From JBMORO01 sp049322295 (lineage in GTDB: Bacteria > Patescibacteriota > Minisyncoccia > RBG-13-40-8-A): DNA of 48,418 nucleotides. The stretch lies in the NCBI GenBank assembly GCA_049322295.1, contig JBMORO010000052.1, forward strand, positions 1 to 48,418, written 5' to 3'. The translations under genes and the position numbers were made by a program. The notes beneath the pieces are model-generated. The model saw nothing but the letters and a program-made list of their open reading frames with translations, was not told the DNA's origin and ran no database searches. Positions 6,904 to 15,750 of the stretch are shown here, piece after piece; the first letter of the stretch is position 1; each line of letters begins with the position of its first letter.

Positions 6904-7761
6904 ATGAATCTATCGATAATAATTCCGGCTTATAATGAAGAGGAATCAATTGAACGGATAATCAAGGAATTAAAACAAGAATTAAATAAGCTTGATTTAG
7001 ATTACGAAATGATAGTGGTTAATGATGCCTCAATTGATAAAACCGGAGAAATTTTAAAAAAAATATCTAATATAAAGATAATTGAACATCCGGAAAATCG
7101 AGGTTATGGAGCAAGTCTTAAGAGTGGATTTAAAAAAAGTCAGGGCGAATTAATTTTAATCATTGATGCTGATGGCACTTACCCAAATGAATCAATCCCA
7201 GAATTAATAAAATATGCTTCTTCCTATGATATGGTAATTGGGGCAAGAACTGGAAAACAAACAAAAATTCCATTAATAAGAAAACCAGCAAAATGGATTC
7301 TTAATAGATTGGCTAACTATCTTTCAGAAAGCAAAATTCCTGATCTCAATTCCGGCTTAAGAATTATGAAAAGACCCCTGATAGAGAAATTTCTCTACAT
7401 TCTACCAAACGGCTTCTCTTTTACAACTACTATAACCTTAGCAAGCCTAACCAATGGTTATAATGTTAAATATTTACCCATCAATTATTTAAAGAGAAGG
7501 GGGAAATCTAAATTTAGACCGATTAGAGATACTTTAAACTTCTTCCAGTTAATAATAAGAACTATCTTATATTTTAATCCGCTTAAAATCTTTGTGCCCT
7601 TAAGTTCAATATTGGTTCTATCAGCTGTGGTGGTCTTTGTTTTCAGTTATTTCTTCGCTGCTAAAATTATGGATGTTACGATAGCAATCTTACTAATTTC
7701 AGCTATCCAACTATTGGCGATTGGCATGATTGCTGACCTTATAACCAAACGGAAAACTTAA
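6904..7761 (+). CDS. GT2 family glycosyltransferase, dolichol-phosphate-mannose-synthase-like, two C-terminal TM segments
   Basis: Likely makes a polyprenyl-phosphate sugar or adds a sugar to a lipid carrier on the inner face of the membrane. 285 residues. GT-A motifs: IIPAYNEEESI at the N-terminus, VVNDASIDKT, and the metal-binding DADGTYP near 87-93. SGLRIMKR is the usual acceptor-site region. Two hydrophobic helices (about 229-250 and 257-278) close the protein, as in the DPM1-like membrane subgroup. It ends 6 nt before the next gene. Polyprenyl-phosphate sugars are donors for GT-C enzymes, and three GT-C-like proteins are encoded in this window. Confidence 0.88.
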   Translation: MNLSIIIPAYNEEESIERIIKELKQELNKLDLDYEMIVVNDASIDKTGEILKKISNIKIIEHPENRGYGASLKSGFKKSQGELILIIDADGTYPNESIPELIKYASSYDMVIGARTGKQTKIPLIRKPAKWILNRLANYLSESKIPDLNSGLRIMKRPLIEKFLYILPNGFSFTTTITLASLTNGYNVKYLPINYLKRRGKSKFRPIRDTLNFFQLIIRTILYFNPLKIFVPLSSILVLSAVVVFVFSYFFAAKIMDVTIAILLISAIQLLAIGMIADLITKRKT

Positions 7762-7767
7762 TATTTT

Positions 7768-9201
7768 ATGAAAATCCTCCTAATAAATCCGCCTCGATTC
7801 AACGAAATTGTGGCTGATAATCCAAGTTTTATAGAAGAAGAGCGGGGATATAATCCCCCGCTCGGTATTTTGTATATTGCTGCTTATTTAAAAAAATATT
7901 CTAAACATAAAATTAATATCTTGGATGCTCAGGTCGAGGAATTAAACTATGATAATAACTTTAAAAATTCTATCAAATCTATAAACCCGGATATTATTGG
8001 TATCACCGCCATGACCCCTACTATAATAGATGTTTCAAAAACTATTAATCTGATAGGAAAAGTAGAGAAAGATTTAGATAAACAAATTATCACTGTACTC
8101 GGAGGACCCCACCCCACTATTTTCCCCGAAGAAACAATCAACTTAAATGGGGTTGATTATGTAATTACTGGAGAGGGAGAGATTCCTTTTTTAAAATTAA
8201 CCCAAGCCTTAGAAAATAAATTGGATTTAAAAGAAATAAAAGGATTAGTTTATAAAAAAGACGGAAAAATAATTAATAATGGACAAGCAGATTTTATAGA
8301 AGATCTGGATTCCTTGCCTTTTCCTGTCAGAACCTTAACGCCAATTAAAAAATATAATTCAATTTTAGCTGGAGGACGAATAATAACTACCATGATTACC
8401 TCTCGGGGTTGTCCCTACAAATGTGTTTTTTGTGACCGACCCCACTTGGGCAAGAGGTTCAGAGCCCGTTCTCCTAAAAATGTGGTAGATGAAATGGAGG
8501 AATGTAAAAAATTAGGAATTAACGAAATCTTAATTTACGATGATACCTTTACAGTCCAAAGACAAAGAGTTCTAGATATTTGTAAGGAAATTATAAAAAG
8601 AAATCTTAAAATAGTTTGGGATATCAGGGCCCGAGTTAATACAATTGACGAGGAGCTAGTTAAAAAATTAAAAGCAGCTGGCTGTGCTCGTATTCATTTT
8701 GGAGTGGAGGCTGGAACAGAGAAAATTTTAAAAGTTTTAAATAAAGGGATTACTTTAGAACAAGTTAAAAAGGCTTTTTCTTTAGCAAGAAAATATAAAA
8801 TTGAAACTTTGGCATATTTTATGATTGGTTCGCCAACCGAAACAAAAAAGGACATTGAAGAATCGATAAAATTAGCTAAAAAAATAAACCCCAACTTTGT
8901 TCACATCACTATTTTGACCCCTTATCCAGCTACCGAACTTTACTATCTGGCTTTAGAAAAAGGAGTAATAAAAAGCGATTATTGGCGGGAATTTGCCCGT
9001 AATCCAGAAAAAGGAGTAACTACTCAGTATTGGGAAGAAAGTTTTTCTAAACAAGAACTTGTTGCCCTTCTAAAAAAATTTTATAAAAGCTTTTATGGTC
9101 GACCCTCGTATATTTTGAAAAGCTTTTTCAAAATTAAAAACTTTGATGATCTCAAAAAGAAATTTAAGGCGGGTTTAAAGATCTTGGGGATTAAAAGATA
9201 G
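7768..9201 (+). CDS. Cobalamin-binding radical SAM enzyme (1 of 7)
   Basis: 477 residues, first of three tandem paralogues. The N-terminal B12-binding Rossmann-like domain (about 1-150) shows GGPHPTIFPEE and ITGEGEIPFL. The radical SAM barrel carries CPYKCVFC (C215, C219, C222) for the 4Fe-4S cluster, followed by LIYDDTFTVQRQRV and GVEAGTE. The C-terminal helical tail (FYKSFYGRPSYILKSFF) is typical of BchE-like proteins. Family members methylate or rearrange unactivated carbon atoms, or form rings. Substrate unknown; the context argues for a sugar or lipid part of the glycan. The next gene starts 3 nt after its stop. Confidence 0.9.
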   Translation: MKILLINPPRFNEIVADNPSFIEEERGYNPPLGILYIAAYLKKYSKHKINILDAQVEELNYDNNFKNSIKSINPDIIGITAMTPTIIDVSKTINLIGKVEKDLDKQIITVLGGPHPTIFPEETINLNGVDYVITGEGEIPFLKLTQALENKLDLKEIKGLVYKKDGKIINNGQADFIEDLDSLPFPVRTLTPIKKYNSILAGGRIITTMITSRGCPYKCVFCDRPHLGKRFRARSPKNVVDEMEECKKLGINEILIYDDTFTVQRQRVLDICKEIIKRNLKIVWDIRARVNTIDEELVKKLKAAGCARIHFGVEAGTEKILKVLNKGITLEQVKKAFSLARKYKIETLAYFMIGSPTETKKDIEESIKLAKKINPNFVHITILTPYPATELYYLALEKGVIKSDYWREFARNPEKGVTTQYWEESFSKQELVALLKKFYKSFYGRPSYILKSFFKIKNFDDLKKKFKAGLKILGIKR

Positions 9202-9204
9202 AAT

Positions 9205-10617
9205 ATGAGAGTTCTATTTATAAATAAATTTTTAGACAAAAATACTATCTATCGGGTGCCCTTGGGGATTTTATATTTGGGAACAATGGCAAAAGACAAA
9301 CACGATATTCGTATCTGCGACCCAAAAAGAGAAAACTTAAAAGACGTTATTAAACATTTTAAGCCGACTATTATTGCTTATTCTTTAAGAACGGGATTCC
9401 ATCAATATTACTTAAATTTAAATAAAAAACTAAAAACAGAATATAATTTTATCTCCATCTGTGGAGGTCCTCATGCCACTTTTTATCCAGAAATGATAAA
9501 ATCTGAGGGAGTAGACATTATTGGTCTTAGCGAGTGTGAAAAACCTTTTTTAGAATTAATTAACAAAATAGAGAAAGAAGAAAATTATTTTGCCACAAAA
9601 AACTTCTGGTTTAAATCTAAAAATGGTGAGATTATAAGAAACCCTCTCGAACCCTTAGAGCAAGATTTAGATTCTATCCCCTTCCCTGACCGTTCTTTTC
9701 TCAATCATCATAAAGAACTGAAATTTTCAAAAATCCATAATTTCATTGCCTCAAGAGGATGCCCTTACAATTGTACCTATTGCTTCAATCGTCGATTAAA
9801 AGTAATGTATCAAGGGCAAAGATATGTTAGAAAGAGAAGCGTTGACAATGTAATTAAAGAAATTGAAGGGGTAGCCAAAGACTATCCTTTAGAAAGAGTC
9901 CATTTCGAAGATGATACATTTAATATTAGTAAAGATTGGCTCAAAGAATTTGCTGAAAAATATCCGAAAATTCCTTTCAAGTGTAACATCAGAGCAGATT
10001 TAGTCGACGAGGAGGTCGTGGCTTTATTAAAAAAGGCGAATTGTATTAGTGTTACCTTTGCTATAGAAGCGGGCAATGACAGAATTAGAAACGAAATTTT
10101 GAAAAGAAATTTATCAAAGGAGCAATTAATTAATTGTGCAAATCTTTTAAAAAAATATAAAATAAGGTTTATCACTGAAAACATATTAGCCAATCCAACT
10201 TCTTCTTTAAAAGATGATGTAGAAACACTGGATTTAAACTTAATTTGTAAACCTGACTACCCCACGGTCTCTTTATTAAACCCTTATCCGGGCACGGAAA
10301 TTTATAATATTGCTATAAAATCAGGTGAATATCAGCCAAGAAATTTTGAGGAAATATCTTCTTTCTTTGATTCTACTCCTCTAAAATTAAAAAATCTCTC
10401 TGAGAGAATAAACTTACAAAGAATTTTCGCAATAATTATTGGCTTCCCCTTTCTAAGAAAATACTTAAACTTTTTAATTAAGTATAAATATTTAAGATTC
10501 ATTTACTCGCCTATCTATCATCTCTGGCGAGCTTATTGTCTGATGTTTAAAATAATGCCCCACAAAATTTCTTTAAGAGAACTTTTCTGGCTTGCCAGAC
10601 GATTTCTCGCCAGTTAA
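9205..10617 (+). CDS. Cobalamin-binding radical SAM enzyme (2 of 7)
   Basis: 470 residues. The N-terminal half begins MRVLFINKFLDKNTIYRVPL and carries CGGPHATFYPEM, the signature of the B12-binding domain in this family. The cluster motif is CPYNCTYC (C186, C190, C193), then VHFEDDTFNISKDW and FAIEAGNDRI. The B12 domain is shorter than in its neighbour, so the cysteine motif lies about 30 residues earlier. Flanked by two paralogues with gaps of 3 and 5 nt, so co-translated. Function within the glycan locus is inferred from position only. Confidence 0.88.
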   Translation: MRVLFINKFLDKNTIYRVPLGILYLGTMAKDKHDIRICDPKRENLKDVIKHFKPTIIAYSLRTGFHQYYLNLNKKLKTEYNFISICGGPHATFYPEMIKSEGVDIIGLSECEKPFLELINKIEKEENYFATKNFWFKSKNGEIIRNPLEPLEQDLDSIPFPDRSFLNHHKELKFSKIHNFIASRGCPYNCTYCFNRRLKVMYQGQRYVRKRSVDNVIKEIEGVAKDYPLERVHFEDDTFNISKDWLKEFAEKYPKIPFKCNIRADLVDEEVVALLKKANCISVTFAIEAGNDRIRNEILKRNLSKEQLINCANLLKKYKIRFITENILANPTSSLKDDVETLDLNLICKPDYPTVSLLNPYPGTEIYNIAIKSGEYQPRNFEEISSFFDSTPLKLKNLSERINLQRIFAIIIGFPFLRKYLNFLIKYKYLRFIYSPIYHLWRAYCLMFKIMPHKISLRELFWLARRFLAS

Positions 10618-10622
10618 TTTAT

Positions 10623-12041
10623 ATGAAAATTTTATTATTAAATCCACCTTTTACTGATTATGGAGGACTTGAGGGTCACGGCGGCAAAGCCCTACCTTTA
10701 AATTTGGCTTATTTAGCAGGTTATTTAAGAGAAAAAAGACCAGATATAGAAATTAAGGTTTTAGATTGTGAGGCCCTTGGTTTACACTACGAACAAATCA
10801 GGGCAAAGATAAAGGAAATGAAACCAGATTTAGTTGGTATTACTACCCCAACGCCAGCTTTTACCCAAGTTTTAGAGGTCTGCCGAATTATAAAAGATAT
10901 CTCTCCCAAAATCATTATTGTGGTTGGCGGACCCCATCCCACTGCCTTGCCAAGAGAAACTATAGCTGAAAAAAATATTGATATTGTTGTAATTTATGAA
11001 GGAGAAATTACTTTTACCGAATTAATTGAAGCAATAGAGAAAAATAAACCCCTATCTCAAATCAAGGGCATTGTTTTTAAAGATGAAGATGGGAATATCC
11101 ATCAAACCGAACTAAGAGAGCGAATTGAGGATTTAGACAGTTTACCTTTTCCAGCTCGCGATCTCTTTCCCTTAGATCTTTATTTCCCTCCTCCTACTAA
11201 AAGAATAAGCAATAAAAAAGCAGGAAATATGATTACTTCTCGAGGTTGTCCTTATCAATGCACTTTTTGTATGGCCAGTTTTATGTGGCAAAGAAGGGTC
11301 AGATTTAGAAGTATCAAAAATGTAGTTGATGAAATTGAAGAATGTATAAATAAATATGGGATGGGGGAATTCAATTTTCACGATGAACTTTTTACAGTTA
11401 ACAGGGAAAGAACTATAGAGTTCTGTCGGGAGGTTAAGAGGCGAAACCTAGATATTGCTTGGGTTTGTATGGTCAGGGTTGATTTTGTTGATGAAGAAAT
11501 ATTAAAAGAAATGAAAGAAGCGGGTTGCAAAAAATTAATGTTTGGTTTTGAATCCGGTGATCAGGGAATCCTTGACCATATGAAAAAACAGGTTAAAGTC
11601 GAAGACGCTTACCGGGCAACAAAATTAGTTAAAGAGGCGGGCATCAAAACAGCCGGCAATTTTATGATCGGCAACATTGGCGAGACTGAAGAAACTATAA
11701 GAAAAAGTATTAATTTAGCCAAAAAATTAAATACTGATACTATTGCTTTTTTCGTTGCCAGTCCTTACCCTGGTACAGAATTTTATTATGAAGCTAAAAA
11801 ATTAGGTTATTTCCGGCCTGATTTTGAATGGAAAGATTTTACCCTCGTATCTAATAATTTACCACCCCTTAACTTACCTGGTTTGCCGGCTGAAAAAATT
11901 CTATATTGGCAAAAACGAGCTTATCGGGAATACTATATCCGGCCCCAATATATCTGGAGTAAAATCACTGGCATTAGAAGCTTAGTTGATTTAAAAAATT
12001 TATACAATGGAGCAAAATTATTTTTAAGATTAGAGAAATAA
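10623..12041 (+). CDS. Cobalamin-binding radical SAM enzyme (3 of 7)
   Basis: 472 residues. The B12-binding part has VGGPHPTALPRET and VVIYEGEITF. The radical SAM cluster motif is CPYQCTFC (C209, C213, C216), followed by FHDELFTVNRERTI and FGFESGDQGI. The C-terminal tail YREYYIRPQYIWSKI resembles that of the protein at 7768. Third of the tandem triplet. It is followed after 7 nt by a YbhN-like membrane protein gene, so all belong to one transcription unit. The three paralogues are well diverged and presumably act on different positions or intermediates. Confidence 0.9.
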   Translation: MKILLLNPPFTDYGGLEGHGGKALPLNLAYLAGYLREKRPDIEIKVLDCEALGLHYEQIRAKIKEMKPDLVGITTPTPAFTQVLEVCRIIKDISPKIIIVVGGPHPTALPRETIAEKNIDIVVIYEGEITFTELIEAIEKNKPLSQIKGIVFKDEDGNIHQTELRERIEDLDSLPFPARDLFPLDLYFPPPTKRISNKKAGNMITSRGCPYQCTFCMASFMWQRRVRFRSIKNVVDEIEECINKYGMGEFNFHDELFTVNRERTIEFCREVKRRNLDIAWVCMVRVDFVDEEILKEMKEAGCKKLMFGFESGDQGILDHMKKQVKVEDAYRATKLVKEAGIKTAGNFMIGNIGETEETIRKSINLAKKLNTDTIAFFVASPYPGTEFYYEAKKLGYFRPDFEWKDFTLVSNNLPPLNLPGLPAEKILYWQKRAYREYYIRPQYIWSKITGIRSLVDLKNLYNGAKLFLRLEK

Positions 12042-12048
12042 CTAATCC

Positions 12049-13029
12049 ATGAAATCATTTGATAAAAAAATTAAATTTTTTCTCAGGATATTAGGGCCAA
12101 TAATCTTTCTTTACATTCTTTCAAAAATAGACTATCAACTTCTTTTTAAAAAACTCGGCTCATTGAAATGGTCCTGGCTGATTCTGGCATTCGTATTAAT
12201 GATTTTGGAAATTATCGCCAGATCTCTGCGCTGGCAAACTATTTTAAATTCTTTGAAGATATTTATCTCAAAAATTAACTCTTTAACTCTCTATTGGCTA
12301 GGCGCATTCGTTAGTGTGATTACCCCTGGTCGTTTAGGAGAAGTGATTAAAGTTTATTTCCTTAAACACAAAAATTACAGTGTTTTCCGTTCTCTGCTCA
12401 GTATTATTTTAGACAGAATAATTGATATTTTGATTATCTTAATCCTCGGAGCGCTGATTTCTTTCTTTTTTGTTGAAAATGTTGGCTTATACGTAGTGGT
12501 AAGTGGTGTAATTTTAGTATTAGCTATTATTTTTGTTTTTCTGCTGATAGGTGAAGAAACTCGGGTTAATAAAATTTTTACAAGATTGGTACAAAAGTTT
12601 TTTTCAATTGATTTTGGCAAGTACGGCCGTTTTACTTTTGCTAAGCTCTGGCAGGGCATCAAAAATTTAAAAAAGAAGGACGTTGTCTGTTTCCTTCTTT
12701 ATTTAATTATCGGCTGGCTTTTCTATTTCCTTGCCCGTTATATTATTGCCCTATCCCTGAATCTGGATTTATCGTTCCTAGCCGTGAGCATCATTTCTAT
12801 TTTGGCGACTATTGTAACCATCCTGCCGATTTCTATAGCCGGAATAGGAACCAGAGAGGCAGCGATTATTTATTTGTTCGGCTTATTCGGCATAAACAAG
12901 GAACCGGCTTTGCTTTTTTCTCTCTTAATCCTCACTATTGATATGGTTGTGATTTCCCTCGGCTTTATCCCCTATTTAAAAGAATCATCATTAATCAATA
13001 GGGCTAAGACTGAAAAAGTAATGAAATAG
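12049..13029 (+). CDS. YbhN/LPG_synthase_TM-family membrane protein (1 of 3)
   Basis: 326 residues with about eight hydrophobic segments and the family hallmarks: RSLRWQTIL after the second helix, TPGRLGEVIKVYFL, a helix containing LDRIIDILIILILG, and LPISIAGIGTREAAIIYLFG near the C-terminus. This UPF0104 group includes the membrane half of lysyl-phosphatidylglycerol synthase and archaeal AglD-like proteins. Members are thought to move or handle lipid-linked substrates. Exact role unknown. The last 26 nt overlap the convergent gene that ends at 13004. Confidence 0.85.
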   Translation: MKSFDKKIKFFLRILGPIIFLYILSKIDYQLLFKKLGSLKWSWLILAFVLMILEIIARSLRWQTILNSLKIFISKINSLTLYWLGAFVSVITPGRLGEVIKVYFLKHKNYSVFRSLLSIILDRIIDILIILILGALISFFFVENVGLYVVVSGVILVLAIIFVFLLIGEETRVNKIFTRLVQKFFSIDFGKYGRFTFAKLWQGIKNLKKKDVVCFLLYLIIGWLFYFLARYIIALSLNLDLSFLAVSIISILATIVTILPISIAGIGTREAAIIYLFGLFGINKEPALLFSLLILTIDMVVISLGFIPYLKESSLINRAKTEKVMK

Positions 13030-14392
13030 CTTCCTTGGCTGTTTGCTTTATTTCTTCTATGGTTTTCAGAGCGAGCAACCGTTTTAAAAGATACCTCGGC
13101 CTGAGGTAAAAAGACCTCAGCGCCTTTTTGTGGAGTTGCCAGATTTCTTCGTTTGACAGAAGTTGATTTTTCCAGATCGGCCTGCCTTTGGCCGAATCCA
13201 TCTCTAGATTGTCTTTATCCACCCAACCTTTGGCAATAGCTTCTTTCCGGAAAGGAGCCCCGAACTCAGGCACGCCGATGTTGAAAGAGGCATAATCTAA
13301 ATCAAGGGATTTGGCAAAATTAATTGTGTTTAAAACAGATTCTCTAGTCTCTCCGGGCAAACCGATAATAAAAGTGCCGACAGTTCTAATTTTTAATTTA
13401 CGGCAAAGATTTATCGCTTGCCTTACCTGTTCGAGAGAGATATTTTTTTCAACGCTTTTAAGAATGGAGTTGTTCCCGGATTCGATGCCAAACATAATAG
13501 TGTGGCAGCCTGCTTTTTTCATCAAAGTAAGAATGGCCTCATCCATTACATCAACTCTCGAAAAACAGGTCCAGCTGAAATTAAAATTTTTCCTAATCAG
13601 ATTTTCGCAAAATTCGATTGTTCTTTTCTGGTTGGCTCCAAATGTTTGGTCACGGACAAAAAGTTCATTTACTCCCAAAGATTTTAGTATTTCCAGCTCT
13701 TTCATTACGGAATCGAGAGGCCTCAGTTTAAAGCCAAGGGTATTTATTGCACAGAAAGAACATTTATAGGGACAGCCGAAGTCAGTTAAGATGCTGGCGA
13801 ACTTTCTTTTCCTGGTAAAAGGAAAGCTGTATTTTTCGAGATGAAACAAATCCCATCTGGGAAGGGGCACGTCAAATTCGCCGGAGCCGTGAATTTCATC
13901 ACCGATAATTACCTTGTCTTCGAATTTATAGATAACATTGTTTATTTTTCCGCCCTGGCTGTTTTTGAGATAACGGACAACATCGTCGGTTGAGAAATCA
14001 AGCAAAACAACGTCGATAAAAGGAGTTATGGTAAAAGTTTGTTCTCTCAATTCGCGGTAGATGTCGCCAGTGACAATGAGAATCAAACCGGAAATTTCCT
14101 CCTTTAGGTTTTTCAGGAAGGCGATATCTTTATAGTAAGAAGGGGAGGCCACCAAAGATAAAACTATATCTGGCGATATTTTTTTGATTTTTTCCAGACA
14201 GTCATTTGGCGAAAGCTGGTCGGCAATGGCGTCTATAATATCCAAATCAAAATCCTGTTTTGAAAATCTTCCGCTCAGATAAAGCAAGTCTAAGGGATGA
14301 TAGTAGTAACTAGCTTTTGATGCCTTACTTCGGTAATAATCGCGGAAATAAATTTTGTCTCCCGGTGGATTGAGTAATAATATCTTTTTCAT
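13004..14392 (-). CDS. Cobalamin-binding radical SAM enzyme (4 of 7), single-gene unit
   Basis: 462 residues. The N-terminus KKILLLNPPGDKIYFRDYYR and the region PDIVLSLVASPSYYKDI form the B12-binding-like part, but the GGPHP motif of the paralogues is replaced by VTGDIYRELRE. Whether it still binds cobalamin is therefore less sure. The cluster motif CPYKCSFC (C207, C211, C214) is intact, followed by FVRDQTFGANQKRTI and FGIESGNNSI. The gene has its own consensus promoter (14407-14435), is convergent with the preceding operon and divergent from the next. Base composition appears more GC-rich than its neighbours. Confidence 0.86.
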   Translation of the reverse strand: MKKILLLNPPGDKIYFRDYYRSKASKASYYYHPLDLLYLSGRFSKQDFDLDIIDAIADQLSPNDCLEKIKKISPDIVLSLVASPSYYKDIAFLKNLKEEISGLILIVTGDIYRELREQTFTITPFIDVVLLDFSTDDVVRYLKNSQGGKINNVIYKFEDKVIIGDEIHGSGEFDVPLPRWDLFHLEKYSFPFTRKRKFASILTDFGCPYKCSFCAINTLGFKLRPLDSVMKELEILKSLGVNELFVRDQTFGANQKRTIEFCENLIRKNFNFSWTCFSRVDVMDEAILTLMKKAGCHTIMFGIESGNNSILKSVEKNISLEQVRQAINLCRKLKIRTVGTFIIGLPGETRESVLNTINFAKSLDLDYASFNIGVPEFGAPFRKEAIAKGWVDKDNLEMDSAKGRPIWKNQLLSNEEIWQLHKKALRSFYLRPRYLLKRLLALKTIEEIKQTAKEAISLLFQS

Positions 14393-14406
14393 ATTATTTA
14401 ATTAGT

Positions 14407-14435
14407 ATGATACCTTTTTGCCTTAGAAGTGTCAA
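14407..14435 (-). promoter_or_regulatory. Promoter of the radical SAM gene at 13004-14392
   Basis: TTGACA (14430-14435), 17-bp spacer, TATCAT (14407-14412). The ATG follows 14 nt after the -10 box, so the leader is about 7 nt. Confidence 0.72.
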
Positions 14436-14452
14436 TAAAAATTCTCTTGAGA

Positions 14453-14481
14453 TTGCCTAAATCACTTAAATATTTTATCAT
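14453..14481 (+). promoter_or_regulatory. Promoter of the aminotransferase operon, predicted leaderless
   Basis: TTGCCT (14453-14458), 17-bp spacer, TATCAT (14476-14481). Only 6 nt separate the -10 box from the ATG at 14488, so transcription should start at or beside the start codon. Confidence 0.62.
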
Positions 14482-14487
14482 AGAATT

Positions 14488-15750
14488 ATGTTTTCAGCAC
14501 CACATCCACGCTATCGAATCTATACCCGACTCAAAAGTTATACCTCCTTTTTAGGCGACTTAATTTTGGGTCGAATTAATAAGGGAAATGATGTTGAAAA
14601 GCTCGAAAAGGCATTAACCAAGAAATTTGAGGTTTCTTATGTGGTTTGTATACCGATGAATCGAGTCGGCATCTATCTGGTATTAAAAAATTTAATTAAG
14701 CCAGGCCAAGAAGTCATTATGTCTCCTTATACCATTGCCGACATAGTCAATATGGTTATTTGTGCTGGCGGAAAACCTGTATTCGCTGACATTGAACAAC
14801 GAACATGTAATATAGATGCTAATAAAATTGAAGAGCTTATTAATACCAACACCGGCGCTGTCTTAATTACTCATTTACATGGCATTGGAGCGCCTACTCA
14901 TGAAATCCTAAAAATTTGTCATAAACACAATTTACCTGTTGTCGAAGATGCGGCTCAGGCATTCGGCGCCCGGGAGCAAGGAAAGCGGCTCGGAACAATC
15001 GGCGATGCTGGAGTTTACAGCTTCGGAATGTATAAAAACATCAACAGCTGGTATGGGGGGGCAGTGGTTTCAGAAAACAAAGCCCTGATTGATAAAATCC
15101 GCTCTGAACTCAGCCAGTATAAATACCAATCCCCGTTGTTTATTTTCAAAAAAATATTAAAGGGGTTAATGAGAGATGCTCTCACTTTTCCGCTGATTTT
15201 TCAGTCCCTAACTTATTGGATATTCCGCTATGGCTTCCTTCACGATATTAAGTGGATTAATCAGCAGGTAGAGATTGAGCTGGATACTGGTTTAAAAACA
15301 AAAATCCCGCCCCCTTATTTTGCACGCTATACCCCCTTTCAGGCGCGCCTGGCCCTTTCGCAAATAAACCGCATTGATGTTGAAGGCAATATGCGCATTG
15401 AAAAAGCAGCAGCTTACCGCAAGGGTCTTCAGAATATCCCTGAACTGGTTCTCCCACCGGATGAAAATGATTCGATTTATATTTATCCTTATTTTCCGAT
15501 TCAGTATAAAAATCGCCGAGGATTGCTCAAATGGCTTATGCTTCATAAAAGAGATGTGGCAGCTCAGCATTTAAAAAACTGCGCTAACCTGCCAAGTTTC
15601 TCTGCTTTCTATCGTGATTGCCCCGTTGCTCGAAAAACGGCAAATGAAGTAATACTCCTCCCTACTTATCCTAGATATCCGATTTCCGATGTTCAAAAAA
15701 CCATTAGGGTTATCCAATCTTATTTCCAAACAAATAGAAAAAACGAATGA
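14488..15750 (+). CDS. DegT/DnrJ/EryC1-family PLP sugar aminotransferase
   Basis: 420 residues. These enzymes place an amino group on a keto-sugar nucleotide (some are dehydratases or act on other substrates). Fold-type I motifs: MSPYTIADIVNMVICAGGKP, the PLP-contacting aspartate in VVEDAAQAFGA (D154), and the Schiff-base lysine in YSFGMYKNINSWYGGAVV (K183). The sequence around the lysine (MYKNINS) departs from the common PTKNL form, so a specialised substrate is likely. It starts right after a predicted promoter and ends in an ATGA overlap with the next gene, indicating translational coupling. It is the only obvious sugar-modifying PLP enzyme in the window. Confidence 0.88.
   Translation: MFSAPHPRYRIYTRLKSYTSFLGDLILGRINKGNDVEKLEKALTKKFEVSYVVCIPMNRVGIYLVLKNLIKPGQEVIMSPYTIADIVNMVICAGGKPVFADIEQRTCNIDANKIEELINTNTGAVLITHLHGIGAPTHEILKICHKHNLPVVEDAAQAFGAREQGKRLGTIGDAGVYSFGMYKNINSWYGGAVVSENKALIDKIRSELSQYKYQSPLFIFKKILKGLMRDALTFPLIFQSLTYWIFRYGFLHDIKWINQQVEIELDTGLKTKIPPPYFARYTPFQARLALSQINRIDVEGNMRIEKAAAYRKGLQNIPELVLPPDENDSIYIYPYFPIQYKNRRGLLKWLMLHKRDVAAQHLKNCANLPSFSAFYRDCPVARKTANEVILLPTYPRYPISDVQKTIRVIQSYFQTNRKNE

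Noticed and set aside
13087..13115. CTGAGGT/ACCTCAG hairpin as a terminator for the convergent genes
   Set aside because: It is inside the radical SAM coding sequence with no T-run at its end, so coding symmetry is the simpler view.
13311..13769. 152-residue + strand ORF
   Set aside because: Lies wholly inside the radical SAM gene on the minus strand, whose motifs are unmistakable.
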